From the NCBI RefSeq assembly GCF_004358445.1, contig NZ_CP037951.1, positions 2,219,501 to 2,283,500 of the forward strand: a stretch of 64,000 bases of DNA, read 5' to 3'. Each line of letters begins with the position of its first letter. The stretch's first letter is position 1. Below the pieces are notes generated by a model, which was not told the origin of the DNA, did not search any database, and saw only the letters and a list, made by a program, of their open reading frames with translations. This DNA is from Parashewanella tropica (GTDB lineage: Bacteria; Pseudomonadota; Gammaproteobacteria; Enterobacterales; Shewanellaceae). The position numbers were made by a program, and so were the translations under genes. This document shows, in pieces, positions 10,103-21,794 of the stretch.

Positions 10103-10813
10103 ATGCAAGACAATTTAAATGTAGATAAACAAGAAATCGCTAAGTTTGAAAGTATGGCTGCTACATGGTGGGATCCAAATGGTGAATTTAAGCCTCTTCA
10201 TCAAATGAATCCACTTCGTCTTAATTATATCGATGAAAAAAGCCAAGGATTATTTGGTAAACAAGTACTGGATGTTGGCTGTGGTGGCGGAATTTTATCT
10301 GAAAGCATGGCTAAGCTAGGCGCTAATGTTTCTGGGTTAGATATGGGAACAGAACCATTAGAAGTTGCTCGATTACATGCATTGGAATCTGGTGTTACTG
10401 TCAATTACTTACAACAAACAGCAGAATCTCATCGCGATGAGCACCGTGAACATTATGATGTTGTAACTTGTATGGAAATGCTGGAGCATGTTCCAGATCC
10501 ACTCTCTGTGATTCAAGCTTGTTGCGATATGGTCAAAAAAGACGGCTATGCTTTTTTCTCTACCATCAACCGTAATCTCATGTCATACATTCAAGCGATT
10601 GTTGGCGCTGAATACGTATTAAAAATGCTTCCGGTTGGCACACATGACCACAGTAAATTTATCCGTCCTTCCGAGTTGATTAAATTAGTAGAACAAACCG
10701 AGCTGCAATGTTTTGATGCTATTGGAACTAAATATAATCCAATCACTCAAATTTTTTCATATACCAATAAGCTCGATGTTAACTATATGATTGCTTGTCA
10801 AAAGGTTAAATAA
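10103..10813 (+). CDS. ubiG: ubiquinone biosynthesis O-methyltransferase
   Basis: SAM-dependent O-methyltransferase acting twice in ubiquinone synthesis (on the polyprenyl catechol and on demethylubiquinol). It shows the family N-terminus [14 protein letters not shown] followed by [21 protein letters not shown] motif [16 protein letters not shown] and the post-motif [10 protein letters not shown] use ATG 10103 (236 residues). A TTG two codons upstream is in frame but is a weaker start. The stop overlaps the start of the next gene (TAATG), so the two are translationally coupled. Its position divergent from gyrA is conserved in related genomes. Confidence 0.96.
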   Translation: MQDNLNVDKQEIAKFESMAATWWDPNGEFKPLHQMNPLRLNYIDEKSQGLFGKQVLDVGCGGGILSESMAKLGANVSGLDMGTEPLEVARLHALESGVTVNYLQQTAESHRDEHREHYDVVTCMEMLEHVPDPLSVIQACCDMVKKDGYAFFSTINRNLMSYIQAIVGAEYVLKMLPVGTHDHSKFIRPSELIKLVEQTELQCFDAIGTKYNPITQIFSYTNKLDVNYMIACQKVK

Positions 10814-11472
10814 TGTCAGAAAAAATAAAAGGGATTTTATTTGATCTCGACGGTACTTTACTCGATACAGCTAAAGACCTAACGTATGCTCTGAATCTCA
10901 GTTTAACCGATCATGGTTTTGCTCAAGTTTCAGAGTCTCAAGTTAAGCAAACGATATCACGAGGTAGTTTAGTAATATGCCAAGATGCGATTCCCAATCA
11001 AACACTTGATGTCCAACGGGAAGTCCAACAGGCCATGTTGTCGCATTATCAACGTGTCAACGGAGAAAAAACCGATACTTTTGACGGCATCATAGAGTTA
11101 TTAAAAAAGCTAGACTTGCACGGTTACACATATGGCATCGTCACCAACAAAGCAGCAAAGTTTGCACGACCACTGGTGAAACAATGTCAGTCCTTGAGTA
11201 ATGTCAAAACACTGGTTTCAGGTGACTCTACTATTCACTCTAAACCAAATCCCCAGCCGATGCTGCTTGCGGCTCAGCAGCTGAGTCTACCTGCAAATGA
11301 AATCATTTATGTTGGAGATTCTCAAACAGATATAAGTGCGGCACATAATGCTGGTATGAAATCAGCCATTGCGGCATGGGGTTATTTACATTCAGATGAC
11401 TGCTTAGAAAATTGGAACGCTGATCGAACCTTAAACGATCCCAATGAACTTTTACAATTGTTCAATTTATAA
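10813..11472 (+). CDS. HAD-family phosphatase (Gph / MupP-like)
   Basis: 219-residue haloacid dehalogenase hydrolase. Motif I is FDLDGTLLDT (nucleophile Asp), motif II VTNKAA, motif III Lys in SKPNPQP and motif IV GDSQTDISAA, with a helical cap between motifs I and II. It would be a cytoplasmic phosphomonoesterase. It overlaps ubiG by one base. In pseudomonads the HAD gene next to ubiG is mupP (N-acetylmuramate 6-phosphate phosphatase, peptidoglycan recycling). In other annotations such genes are called phosphoglycolate phosphatase (gph). Position favours MupP, but the sequence alone does not separate the two. Confidence 0.8.
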   Translation: MSEKIKGILFDLDGTLLDTAKDLTYALNLSLTDHGFAQVSESQVKQTISRGSLVICQDAIPNQTLDVQREVQQAMLSHYQRVNGEKTDTFDGIIELLKKLDLHGYTYGIVTNKAAKFARPLVKQCQSLSNVKTLVSGDSTIHSKPNPQPMLLAAQQLSLPANEIIYVGDSQTDISAAHNAGMKSAIAAWGYLHSDDCLENWNADRTLNDPNELLQLFNL

Positions 11473-11606
11473 AATATTGTTTTTAACAATTTGTTAACCC
11501 TTAAGGAAGAAAATTTTGCCGTTCATATATTCACCTTGCGGTGATATAGGTTTTAATAAAAATGCTTCTATGGTTAGCTATTACTAACCTCAATTTTACC
11601 CTCAAG

Positions 11607-11615
11607 TTATCCACA
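11607..11615 (+). promoter_or_regulatory. DnaA box upstream of nrdA
   Basis: TTATCCACA, the exact high-affinity DnaA box consensus, about 225 bases before nrdA and 29 bases upstream of the first NrdR-like box. DnaA binding at the nrdAB promoter is known in E. coli and couples dNTP synthesis to replication. A 9-mer can occur by chance, but the position is telling. Confidence 0.6.
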
Positions 11616-11643
11616 AGATATACATCTTGCAAAATCCAACTAA

Positions 11644-11690
11644 CCTCACTATCTTGTAGGTAACAACATAATAAACACTATATCTTGTGT
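11644..11690 (+). promoter_or_regulatory. NrdR box pair at the nrdAB promoter
   Basis: ACACTATATCTTGTGT at 11675-11690 fits the palindromic NrdR box. A degenerate copy with the same right half (TATCTTGT) lies exactly 31 bases upstream at 11644-11659, the three-helical-turn spacing typical of NrdR pairs. The -10 candidates TACACT (11706) and TACAAT (11711) follow, so bound NrdR would cover the -35 region. A third palindrome, ACAAGAT-atac-ATCTTG, partly overlaps the DnaA box. Confidence 0.75.
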
Positions 11691-11839
11691 ATTAATAACA
11701 ATCGCTACACTACAATTTGCCTGCAAAATAAACAAATTAAGACTTCACCTTGCCTAGCCAAGGGTTGTCATGATTCGATTGTATTACATGAACAACTCAG
11801 CAGTAGTTGCTGACGATATATAGACAAGGCTTATCTTCA

Positions 11840-14128
11840 ATGAACAGCAATATGACAGTTACAAAACGTAGTGGTGAGAGAGAAACGATCGATCTCGAAA
11901 AAATCCACCGCGTGATCACATGGGCAGCCGAAGGGCTTAACAATGTATCTGTATCCGAAGTAGAACTTCGCTCACACCTTCAATTTTATAACGGTATTCC
12001 GACTGAAGCGATTCATGAAACCATCATCAAGGCCGCTGCAGATTTAATTTCTCCACAGTCACCTGATTACCAGTTTTTAGCTGCTCGTTTAGCTGTTTTC
12101 CATTTACGAAAGAAAGCCTTTGGTCAATTTGAACCGCCAAAGCTATATGACCATGTCACTAAACTTATTGAGTTAGGTAAATACGACAATCACATCCTTG
12201 AAGACTATAGCAAGGATGAAATTGATACTATGGATTCTTACATAGATCACTGGCGTGATATGACCTTCTCTTATGCTGCTGTAAAGCAGTTAGAAGGTAA
12301 GTATCTGGTACAAAACCGTGTATCTGGTGAAGTTTATGAAAGCGCGCAGTTTTTGTATATTTTGGTAGCAGCATGCTTATTCTCTCGCTACCCGAAAGAA
12401 ACGCGTTTAGATCACATTAAACGTTTTTATGATGCAACTTCTAAATTCAAAATATCTTTACCAACACCAATCATGGCTGGTGTACGTACGCCTACTCGTC
12501 AGTTCAGTTCATGTGTACTGATCGAGTGTGATGATAGCCTAGATTCAATCAACGCCACTTCATCTGCAATCGTTAAATACGTTAGTCAGCGTGCTGGTAT
12601 TGGTATTAATGCTGGTCGCATTCGTGCATTAGGTAGTCCAATCCGTGGCGGTGAAGCATTCCACACTGGTTGTATTCCTTTCTATAAGCACTTCCAAACC
12701 GCGGTTAAGTCATGCTCGCAAGGTGGTGTTCGTGGTGGAGCAGCTACGCTGTTCTATCCAATTTGGCATCTTGAAGTTGAGTCTTTACTTGTTCTTAAAA
12801 ACAACCGTGGTGTAGAAGATAACCGTATCCGTCACCTTGATTACGGTGTTCAAGTAAACAAAGTGATGTATCAGCGTTTGATTAAAGGCCAAGACATTTC
12901 ACTGTTTAGTCCTTCTGACGTTCCTGGTCTTTACGATGCATTTTTTGAAGATCAAACTGAGTTTGAGCGTTTATATCTTCAATACGAAAACGACAGCAGT
13001 ATCAAACGTCAAAATATTAAAGCGGCTGAGTTGTTCTCTTTATTGATGCAAGAGCGTGCATCAACAGGTCGTATTTATATCCAAAACGTGGATCACTGTA
13101 ATACTCACAGCCCATTTGACTCGAAAGTTGCACCTGTACGTCAATCTAACCTTTGTTTAGAGATTGCATTACCAACTAAACCGTTAACTGACATCAATGA
13201 TCCAAACGGCGAAATTGCACTTTGTACTCTTTCGGCATTGAACTTAGGTGCTATCGAAAATCTAGACGAACTTGAAGAGCTTTCTGATCTTGCCGTTCGT
13301 GCTCTAGATAATTTACTTGATTATCAAGATTACCCAATCAAAGCCGCTGAACTTTCTTCAATGAATCGCCGTACATTAGGTATTGGTGTGATTAACTTCG
13401 CTAACTATATTGCGAAGAACGGGTTGAAATATTCGGATGGTAGTGCCAACGGTCTTACTCACAAAACATTTGAAGCGATTCAGTACTACTTATTAAAAGC
13501 TTCAATGAATTTGGCTAAAGAATATGGTGCATGTCCGTTATTCAATGAGACTACGTATTCGAAAGGTATCTTACCGATTGATACCTACAAAAAAGACCTA
13601 GATAAGATCTGTAACGAGCCATTGCACCTAGATTGGGAATCGTTACGTAGTGATATACAGCAGTATGGTTTACGTAACTCTACCCTGTCTGCATTAATGC
13701 CATCAGAGACGTCTTCACAAATCTCAAATGCTACAAATGGTATTGAACCTCCGCGTGGTTTGATCAGCATTAAAGCAAGTAAAGATGGACAACTAAAACA
13801 AGTTGTACCTGATTTTGATAAGCTAAAAGACAGATACGAACTACTTTGGAACATGGATGGAAATCAAGGTTATCTTGAGTTAGTGGGAATCATGCAAAAG
13901 TTTGTCGACCAAGCAATTTCCGCAAATACTAACTATGACCCAACCAAATTTAGTGATGCCAAAGTCCCAATGCAGACATTATTGAAAGATTTATTGACTG
14001 CATACAAGCTTGGAGTGAAGACTTTATATTATCATAACACTCGAGATGGAGCCTCAGATCAACTGGATGATATAACCAGTGTTGAAGAAGAGGATGATGG
14101 ATGCGCAGGCGGTGCGTGTAAGATTTAA
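11840..14128 (+). CDS. nrdA: ribonucleoside-diphosphate reductase class Ia, alpha subunit
   Basis: Large subunit of aerobic ribonucleotide reductase. It reduces NDPs to dNDPs using the tyrosyl radical of NrdB. The ATG at 11840 gives 762 residues, matching E. coli (761), and the N-terminus has the ATP-cone (TVTKRSGERETIDLEKIHR). Active-site elements are present: the first redox Cys in FSSCVLIE, the radical-site SNLCLEI (Asn, Cys, Glu) and the second redox Cys in IALCTLSA. The C-terminal shuttle pair is CAGGAC near the end. An upstream frame extension of 11 codons is unlikely to be used. The gene forms an operon with nrdB and yfaE under NrdR and probably DnaA control. Confidence 0.98.
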   Translation: MNSNMTVTKRSGERETIDLEKIHRVITWAAEGLNNVSVSEVELRSHLQFYNGIPTEAIHETIIKAAADLISPQSPDYQFLAARLAVFHLRKKAFGQFEPPKLYDHVTKLIELGKYDNHILEDYSKDEIDTMDSYIDHWRDMTFSYAAVKQLEGKYLVQNRVSGEVYESAQFLYILVAACLFSRYPKETRLDHIKRFYDATSKFKISLPTPIMAGVRTPTRQFSSCVLIECDDSLDSINATSSAIVKYVSQRAGIGINAGRIRALGSPIRGGEAFHTGCIPFYKHFQTAVKSCSQGGVRGGAATLFYPIWHLEVESLLVLKNNRGVEDNRIRHLDYGVQVNKVMYQRLIKGQDISLFSPSDVPGLYDAFFEDQTEFERLYLQYENDSSIKRQNIKAAELFSLLMQERASTGRIYIQNVDHCNTHSPFDSKVAPVRQSNLCLEIALPTKPLTDINDPNGEIALCTLSALNLGAIENLDELEELSDLAVRALDNLLDYQDYPIKAAELSSMNRRTLGIGVINFANYIAKNGLKYSDGSANGLTHKTFEAIQYYLLKASMNLAKEYGACPLFNETTYSKGILPIDTYKKDLDKICNEPLHLDWESLRSDIQQYGLRNSTLSALMPSETSSQISNATNGIEPPRGLISIKASKDGQLKQVVPDFDKLKDRYELLWNMDGNQGYLELVGIMQKFVDQAISANTNYDPTKFSDAKVPMQTLLKDLLTAYKLGVKTLYYHNTRDGASDQLDDITSVEEEDDGCAGGACKI

Positions 14129-14156
14129 TCTTACATTTCATTAATAGGATTAATCT

Positions 14157-14177
14157 GGGGACGTTTCGTCCCCTTTT
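14157..14177 (+). terminator. stem-loop between nrdA and nrdB
   Basis: GGGGACG-TTT-CGTCCCC followed by four T residues, 28 bases past the nrdA stop and 20 before the nrdB ATG. It looks like a weak intrinsic terminator or an mRNA-stabilising hairpin that could set the NrdA:NrdB ratio. Confidence 0.6.
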
Positions 14178-14197
14178 AGAGTGCAGAGTATTACAAC

Positions 14198-15328
14198 ATG
14201 GCTTATTCAACTTTTTGTCAACAACCCAACGATGCAACCAAAGAACCAATGTTTTTTGGTCAACCGGTCAATGTTGCTCGTTATGACCAACAAAAATATG
14301 AAGTTTTTGAAAAACTTATAGAAAAGCAGTTATCTTTTTTCTGGCGCCCAGAGGAAGTTGATGTTAGTCGTGATAAAATCGATTATGCTGCATTACCGGA
14401 TCATGAAAAGCACATCTTCATCTCAAACCTGAAGTACCAAACCCTACTTGATTCAATTCAAGGGCGCTCGCCAAATGTGGCATTTTTGCCATTAGTCTCA
14501 ATTCCTGAGTTAGAAACTTGGATTGAAACATGGTCATTCTCTGAAACCATCCATAGCCGCTCATATACTCATATCATTCGTAACATCGTTAATGATCCTT
14601 CGACCGTATTCGATGATATTGTTGTAAATGAAGAGATTTTAAAACGTGCTACTGATATTTCTGAATTTTACGATGACTTAATCAAGCTTACTCAAATTTA
14701 CGAGTTGTTCGGTGCAGGTACTCACACTGTCGATGGTAAAACTTTTACCGTCAATTTAAGAGTCCTTAAGAAAAAGCTCTACCTGTGTATGATGTCAGTG
14801 AATGCTCTAGAAGCCATTCGTTTCTACGTAAGCTTTGCATGTTCATTTGCTTTTGCAGAACGTAAACTGATGGAAGGTAACGCTAAAATTATTCGTTTGA
14901 TTGCCCGTGACGAAGCTTTGCACTTAAATGGCACACAGCACATTCTTAACCTAATGCAATCTGGTAAAGATGATCCAGAAATGGCAGAAATTGCAGCTGA
15001 ATGTCAGCAAGAAGCTTATGATTTATTCTACAAAGCCGCAGAGCAAGAAAAAGAATGGGCAGAATACCTGTTCAAAGACGGTTCTATGATTGGTATGAAC
15101 AAAGAAATTCTTTGTCAGTATGTAGAATACATAACAAACCAACGTATGAAAGCCGTTGGTCTTGCGCAACCCTACTCTGAAAGTTCAAATCCATTACCAT
15201 GGATGAAAAACTGGCTAGAAAGTGATGCAGTTCAGGTAGCACCCCAAGAAGTTGAAGTGTCATCTTATTTAGTTGGCCAAATCGACGCATCAATTGACGA
15301 AAGTGAATTTGAAGATTTCGATTTGTAA
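14198..15328 (+). CDS. nrdB: ribonucleoside-diphosphate reductase class Ia, beta subunit
   Basis: Diiron-tyrosyl radical subunit, 376 residues as in E. coli. The radical tyrosine is Tyr123 counting Met (HSRSYTHI). Diiron ligand helices are recognisable, including FSETIHSR and the late [13 protein letters not shown]. The C-terminal tail ([12 protein letters not shown]...EFEDFDL) is the peptide that docks on NrdA. The stop overlaps the yfaE start (TAATG), so the reductase subunit and its cofactor-maintenance ferredoxin are translationally coupled. Confidence 0.98.
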   Translation: MAYSTFCQQPNDATKEPMFFGQPVNVARYDQQKYEVFEKLIEKQLSFFWRPEEVDVSRDKIDYAALPDHEKHIFISNLKYQTLLDSIQGRSPNVAFLPLVSIPELETWIETWSFSETIHSRSYTHIIRNIVNDPSTVFDDIVVNEEILKRATDISEFYDDLIKLTQIYELFGAGTHTVDGKTFTVNLRVLKKKLYLCMMSVNALEAIRFYVSFACSFAFAERKLMEGNAKIIRLIARDEALHLNGTQHILNLMQSGKDDPEMAEIAAECQQEAYDLFYKAAEQEKEWAEYLFKDGSMIGMNKEILCQYVEYITNQRMKAVGLAQPYSESSNPLPWMKNWLESDAVQVAPQEVEVSSYLVGQIDASIDESEFEDFDL

Positions 15329-15627
15329 TGAATTTCAAAAAAGCGCCAATTGTTTATCTGCAAGGTAAGCCTGTTTTATTGTTTGATAAACAGGCCACTC
15401 TACTTGAAGCATTAGAAGAAAAACAAATTGATATATTCTCTGAATGCCGCAATGGTTTTTGCGGCTCTTGTAAGACTAAAGTTATTAGTGGCACGGTAAA
15501 TTATATTCAAGAGCCCTTGGCCGTACTTGAAGAAGATGAATGCCTTCCTTGTTGCTGTAAGCCGCAAGAAGACTTAGATCTAGACTTAGCAGCAAATACT
15601 CAAGCACCACTAAATGTTGAAGACTAA
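15328..15627 (+). CDS. yfaE: 2Fe-2S ferredoxin for NrdB cofactor maintenance
   Basis: 99-residue plant-type [2Fe-2S] ferredoxin. Cluster cysteines lie in ECRNGFCGSCKTK and the distal CLPCCCKP, which has two extra adjacent cysteines. In E. coli YfaE supplies electrons to regenerate the NrdB diiron-tyrosyl cofactor. It is coupled to nrdB by a one-base overlap, which makes this role the natural one. It is slightly longer than E. coli YfaE (84 residues) because of an acidic C-terminal tail. Confidence 0.93.
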   Translation: MNFKKAPIVYLQGKPVLLFDKQATLLEALEEKQIDIFSECRNGFCGSCKTKVISGTVNYIQEPLAVLEEDECLPCCCKPQEDLDLDLAANTQAPLNVED

Positions 15628-15633
15628 TAATAT

Positions 15634-16323
15634 TTAGTCCATCACTTTTATCGCACCAGCATTTGAAAATGTAAAAGTATCACTTCTCTGCTGAACATAG
15701 GAGTTATCGGCATTAATAGCGCCACCCACTGCTCCTCCAGCAGCCCCACCGACCACGGCTAACGCTACTGCTAACCCAGATAATTTATTTGCACTTTCAT
15801 AACGTACTGTTGATTCATCAAATGTCATTCCAGTAAATTCCGGCTTAGTGTGAACCAAAATATACTTAGTACTTTCCGGTAATTTAAATGTATTGGTGAG
15901 TACATTATCCTTAAATTGAAATTCATATTTAGGGAGGATCTCTTGGATTTTTTCGTACTTAGAGTCCAAAGTGGTAATAACTGGGTAAAAGAGATAAAAC
16001 TTCTTGTCTTTTGATTTTACAACCTGACTGTTGATGACCAGTGTGTTATTACGCTTTTCATTTAATTCAAACGCGATACTCGCTGATTTGTAGTCTCCAT
16101 AATTCACTAACTGACATGTCTTATTATTAATTTCAAAATACTTTTTATTAAGTCGTTTCAAATTAACTAAGTTTAGCCTTTGTATAGTATGATCATTCAC
16201 ACTTAACGCTGTCTTTTGAATGCAACTTGTTTGTGCTTGTTGATATGTTGACTTTGATTTGTACGTAGGAACAGATACACAGCCTGTTAAAATTAAAATT
16301 GAACAAATTGTAATATTTCGCAT
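15634..16323 (-). CDS. predicted lipoprotein with glycine-zipper segment
   Basis: 229 residues beginning MRNITICSILILTGC, a lipoprotein signal with lipobox LTGC at about residues 12-15, so the protein is probably membrane-anchored. The body is beta-rich without a motif I can name. Near the C-terminus there is a small hydrophobic glycine-rich stretch (VVGGAAGGAVGGAI) like the glycine zippers of outer-membrane-associated lipoproteins. It converges on yfaE with a six-base gap. Function unknown. Confidence 0.8.
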   Translation of the reverse strand: MRNITICSILILTGCVSVPTYKSKSTYQQAQTSCIQKTALSVNDHTIQRLNLVNLKRLNKKYFEINNKTCQLVNYGDYKSASIAFELNEKRNNTLVINSQVVKSKDKKFYLFYPVITTLDSKYEKIQEILPKYEFQFKDNVLTNTFKLPESTKYILVHTKPEFTGMTFDESTVRYESANKLSGLAVALAVVGGAAGGAVGGAINADNSYVQQRSDTFTFSNAGAIKVMD

Positions 16324-16429
16324 AAAAAACTCAGATAAAGTGTGATCGCTAACGCGTGCCCTAACCTATATTTTTAAAATAAACTTCTCAACGATAAGAT
16401 ACTGTTAATGTGACCTTTAGCATATCGCA

Positions 16430-18454
<2,025 letters not shown>

Positions 18455-18601
18455 TTAATATTTATAGTAAGGATAACTTAATGCCTTCGTCAGGTTTCCT
18501 CAAGTACCTATTAGTATTATTAAAAACAGTTACAATTCTCTTTAGAAATTCTTTGATGATTCAGGTAGCATGAAATCATATTCGAATCAAAGGGAGTGGG
18601 T

Positions 18602-20458
18602 ATGTCTTCAGCACAACCTTCTGCAGTCAAGAGCACGTTTAAATTTATATGGAAAGTGATAAATTTTACGCGCCAATTTATCTTAAACTTGGTATTTTTC
18701 TTTTTCCTTTTCATTGCATTGATAGGCATCATTGCTGCTGTTGCAACCGAAGAAAAAGTCTACCTTGCCCCAGATAGTGCATTGGTATTAGATATAAACG
18801 GTCGCGTTGTCGACCAAAAGCATTATGTTGATCCAATCGAAACGATCATCGCAGAAAGCCGAGGACAGACCAAGCAATCTGAAACCTTATTGGCCAACAT
18901 TTTATATGCCATTGACTCTGCGGCCCATGATAAACGCATTAAAACTCTAGTATTAGATTTATCAAACTTTGATTACGCTGAAACAAGCAAACTTGAATCT
19001 ATCGGCCAAGCGCTTCAGAAATTTAAAGACTCTGGTAAATCCATTGTAACTTTCGGGAATTACTTCGATCAGCAGCAGTATTTACTTGCTTCTTACGCAG
19101 ATAAAATTTATTTAAATCCTCAAGGAACCGTTGCTTTGGAGGGACTTGGAAGGTACCGCCTATATTACAAGTCAGCTTTTGAAAAACTTAAAATTAAAAC
19201 TCATGTTTTCCGTGTCGGTACATTTAAATCTGCCGTTGAGCCCTTCTTGCGTGATGATATGTCACCAGAGGCCAAAGAAGCCAACAAAGCACTCTTAAAC
19301 GACATTTGGAGTAGCTATACTGCTATCGTTGCAAAAAATAGAAATATTCAAACAAACCAAGTGCTACTTGAACCTAAAGCTTATTTAACAGCGCTTAATA
19401 ACGCTGGCGATGATGACGCAAAATTAGCGTTAAAGAGAAAGCTTGTTGATGAGTTAGTGACTATCGATCAGTTCCGAAGCAAAATGATCAATGAAGTGGG
19501 ACAATCGAATACTGGTCAGAGCTTCAAACAGATTGATCTACAGGATTATTTAAAACTGGTTAAACCTACTCATTCTTTCAATACTGGTGATACCGTTGCT
19601 ATCATCGTTGCCAAAGGGGTTATTCTAGACGGAAGCCAAAAGGCGGGAAATATTGGTGGTGTAAGTACATCTAAACTTCTGCGTAAAGCACGTTTTGATG
19701 ACAGTGTTAAAGCTGTAGTATTGCGAGTGGACAGCCCTGGTGGTAGCGCATTTGCTTCAGAGCAAATCCGTCAACAGATTGTAGAATTAAAAAAAGCGGG
19801 TAAACCTGTTGTTGTAAGCATGGGAAGTTATGCGGCATCTGGTGGCTATTGGATTTCAGCCAGTGCCAATTATATCTATGCCACTCCAACTACGCTAACA
19901 GGCTCGATTGGGATCTTTGGTATGTTTAATACTTTTGAGGATTCACTATCGTACTTGGGTATACATGCAGATGGTGTTTCGACATCTGAATGGGCTGGTT
20001 TATCTGCGGTAAGAGGCATTACTCCAGATGTATCGCGAGTGATCCAAAAGAAAGTTGAGCATGGTTACCATAAATTTATCTCTTTGGTTGCCAATGAACG
20101 TCATATGTCACTCAAACAAGTGGATAACATTGCACAAGGTCGAGTTTGGAGCGGAAACAAAGCTCTTAAACTAGGCCTAGTTGATGCGATTGGTGACATG
20201 GACCAAGCCGTTACTAAAGCAGCAGAATTAGCGAACTTAGATAATTATCATACTGAAGTCATTCAACAAGAACTCAGCCCTGAAGAGACACTAATTCAAG
20301 AAATGTTCGCTCACGTTTCGGTATATTTACCACAAGCGACACAGTCTCAGTCTCCTGTTGATAGCTTATTACTTCAAGTTGAAGATGTCGCCAAGTCACT
20401 GAAACAGTTCAATGACCCGAACCATTTATATATGCTTTGCGAGCAGTGCTCTCAATAA
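18602..20458 (+). CDS. sppA: signal peptide peptidase SppA, 67 kDa type
   Basis: Membrane-anchored serine protease that degrades cleaved signal peptides. The ATG at 18602 (618 residues, the E. coli length) has AGGGAG 6-7 bases upstream; an in-frame GTG two codons earlier is less likely. One membrane helix spans about residues 27-48. The protein is a tandem duplication of the SppA domain. The general-base lysine lies in the N-terminal half (RVGTFKSAVEPF) and the nucleophilic serine in the C-terminal half (GSYAASGGYWIS). The strong terminator downstream separates it from ansA, its neighbour also in E. coli. Confidence 0.96.
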   Translation: MSSAQPSAVKSTFKFIWKVINFTRQFILNLVFFFFLFIALIGIIAAVATEEKVYLAPDSALVLDINGRVVDQKHYVDPIETIIAESRGQTKQSETLLANILYAIDSAAHDKRIKTLVLDLSNFDYAETSKLESIGQALQKFKDSGKSIVTFGNYFDQQQYLLASYADKIYLNPQGTVALEGLGRYRLYYKSAFEKLKIKTHVFRVGTFKSAVEPFLRDDMSPEAKEANKALLNDIWSSYTAIVAKNRNIQTNQVLLEPKAYLTALNNAGDDDAKLALKRKLVDELVTIDQFRSKMINEVGQSNTGQSFKQIDLQDYLKLVKPTHSFNTGDTVAIIVAKGVILDGSQKAGNIGGVSTSKLLRKARFDDSVKAVVLRVDSPGGSAFASEQIRQQIVELKKAGKPVVVSMGSYAASGGYWISASANYIYATPTTLTGSIGIFGMFNTFEDSLSYLGIHADGVSTSEWAGLSAVRGITPDVSRVIQKKVEHGYHKFISLVANERHMSLKQVDNIAQGRVWSGNKALKLGLVDAIGDMDQAVTKAAELANLDNYHTEVIQQELSPEETLIQEMFAHVSVYLPQATQSQSPVDSLLLQVEDVAKSLKQFNDPNHLYMLCEQCSQ

Positions 20459-20480
20459 CATTGTTACATTGATACGATAG

Positions 20481-20510
20481 AAAAAGGGGAACTTCGGTTG
20501 CCCTTTTTTG
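20481..20510 (+). terminator. rho-independent terminator after sppA
   Basis: GGGGAAC-ttcg-GTTGCCC (one internal mismatch) with a TTCG tetraloop, preceded by A5 and followed by T6, 22 bases after the sppA stop. Confidence 0.85.
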
Positions 20511-20558
20511 TTTTCAGATAGTAAGATCACAATAATGTTTACTTTATAAAAAAGAGCT

Positions 20559-21566
20559 ATGGGCAAGAAGTCAATTTACGTTGCATACACAGGTGGCACA
20601 ATAGGCATGCAACAAACTGAGCAGGGATATGTCCCTGTCGCTGGTTTTTTAACACAATGTGTTGAGAACATGCCTGAGTTTTATCATCAGGAAATGCCTG
20701 ATTTCACAATTAATGAATACAGTCCACTGATTGACTCTTCAAATATGATGCCATCCGATTGGCAAATGATAGCTGATGATATCAAAGCAAATTATGATAA
20801 TTATGATGGCTTTGTGATTTTACATGGCACCGATACCATGGCTTATACCTCTTCAGCCTTATCATTTATGTTTGAAGGGCTCACAAAACCCGTTATTGTG
20901 ACAGGCTCTCAGATCCCATTGGCTCAATTACGTTCTGACGGTCAAGCAAATTTGCTCAATGCGCTGTACATCGCTGCCAACTACCCTATTCCTGAAGTTT
21001 GTTTGTTTTTTAACAATAAGCTGTTTAGAGGAAACAGAACGACCAAAGCCCACGCAGACGGCTTTGATGCTTTTGCTTCTCCTAATTTTCCTGTGTTACT
21101 GGAAGCAGGCATCAAAATCCGTCAGCACATTGACTCACCTATTATCGAAACTAACGTTGCACTTCAAGTTACGAAGATCCAACCTCAACCTATCGGGGTT
21201 GTGATGCTGTATCCGGGAATTTCAGTAGAGTTGATTAATAACATTCTACTTCAACCCGTTAAGGCATTAATCATTAGAAGTTTTGGTGTTGGAAACGCTC
21301 CAGAAAGCCCAGAACTCCTTTCACTTCTTAAGGAAGCAAATGATCGCGGTATCATATTGGTCAATTTAACCCAGTGTTTTCAAGGACGCGTTAACATGGC
21401 AGGTTATGCAACAGGCAATGCACTTGCGGCATCTGGTGTTATTAGTGGTGGAAGTCTAACGATTGAAGCAGCATTGGCTAAACTTCATATTTTACTCTCT
21501 AGTGACCGAAGTACCGATCAGATAAAACAAGACTTCATTACTAATTTATGTGGTGAAATGGACTGA
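20559..21566 (+). CDS. ansA: L-asparaginase, type I (cytoplasmic)
   Basis: Hydrolyses asparagine to aspartate and ammonia. 335 residues, no signal peptide, consistent with the cytoplasmic type. The first catalytic Thr is in YTGGTIGM near the N-terminus and the second in LHGTDTMAYTSSAL, with the downstream KPVIVTGSQIP typical of the family. It follows sppA, an order shared with E. coli. The upstream terminator implies its own promoter or some read-through. Confidence 0.96.
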   Translation: MGKKSIYVAYTGGTIGMQQTEQGYVPVAGFLTQCVENMPEFYHQEMPDFTINEYSPLIDSSNMMPSDWQMIADDIKANYDNYDGFVILHGTDTMAYTSSALSFMFEGLTKPVIVTGSQIPLAQLRSDGQANLLNALYIAANYPIPEVCLFFNNKLFRGNRTTKAHADGFDAFASPNFPVLLEAGIKIRQHIDSPIIETNVALQVTKIQPQPIGVVMLYPGISVELINNILLQPVKALIIRSFGVGNAPESPELLSLLKEANDRGIILVNLTQCFQGRVNMAGYATGNALAASGVISGGSLTIEAALAKLHILLSSDRSTDQIKQDFITNLCGEMD

Positions 21567-21610
21567 TTCTGTGAATCGGTTGGATTCACCAATGATTCAT
21601 TCTACATTTT

Positions 21611-21643
21611 TGACAATGTTCTAGTTGCACAGGAACATTGTCA
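21611..21643 (+). repeat. perfect 11-bp inverted repeat after ansA
   Basis: TGACAATGTTC and GAACATTGTCA separated by 11 bases, 45 bases past the ansA stop. There is no T-run directly after it, so it is either a weak terminator or an mRNA 3' hairpin. Confidence 0.6.
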
Positions 21644-21794
21644 TTGACACTTTATTTCAATCCTCAAAAGCATCCTCATACGAACCTAACCTATTAAAAT
21701 ATAAAGTAAGTTTAATCTAAAATTAACGCCTACCTCACACGACAGGCTATGTAAGTTGTAGACTTTTATCAAGAGTATCTAAAGAAAGTTTACC

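Larger units (their letters stand above)
11473..11839 (+). promoter_or_regulatory. nrdA upstream region and leader
   Basis: 367 bases between the HAD gene and nrdA. It holds the DnaA box, the NrdR boxes and the likely promoter, listed separately, and then a leader of roughly 115 bases. I see no convincing coding frame and no clear terminator for the ubiG pair. Confidence 0.6.
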
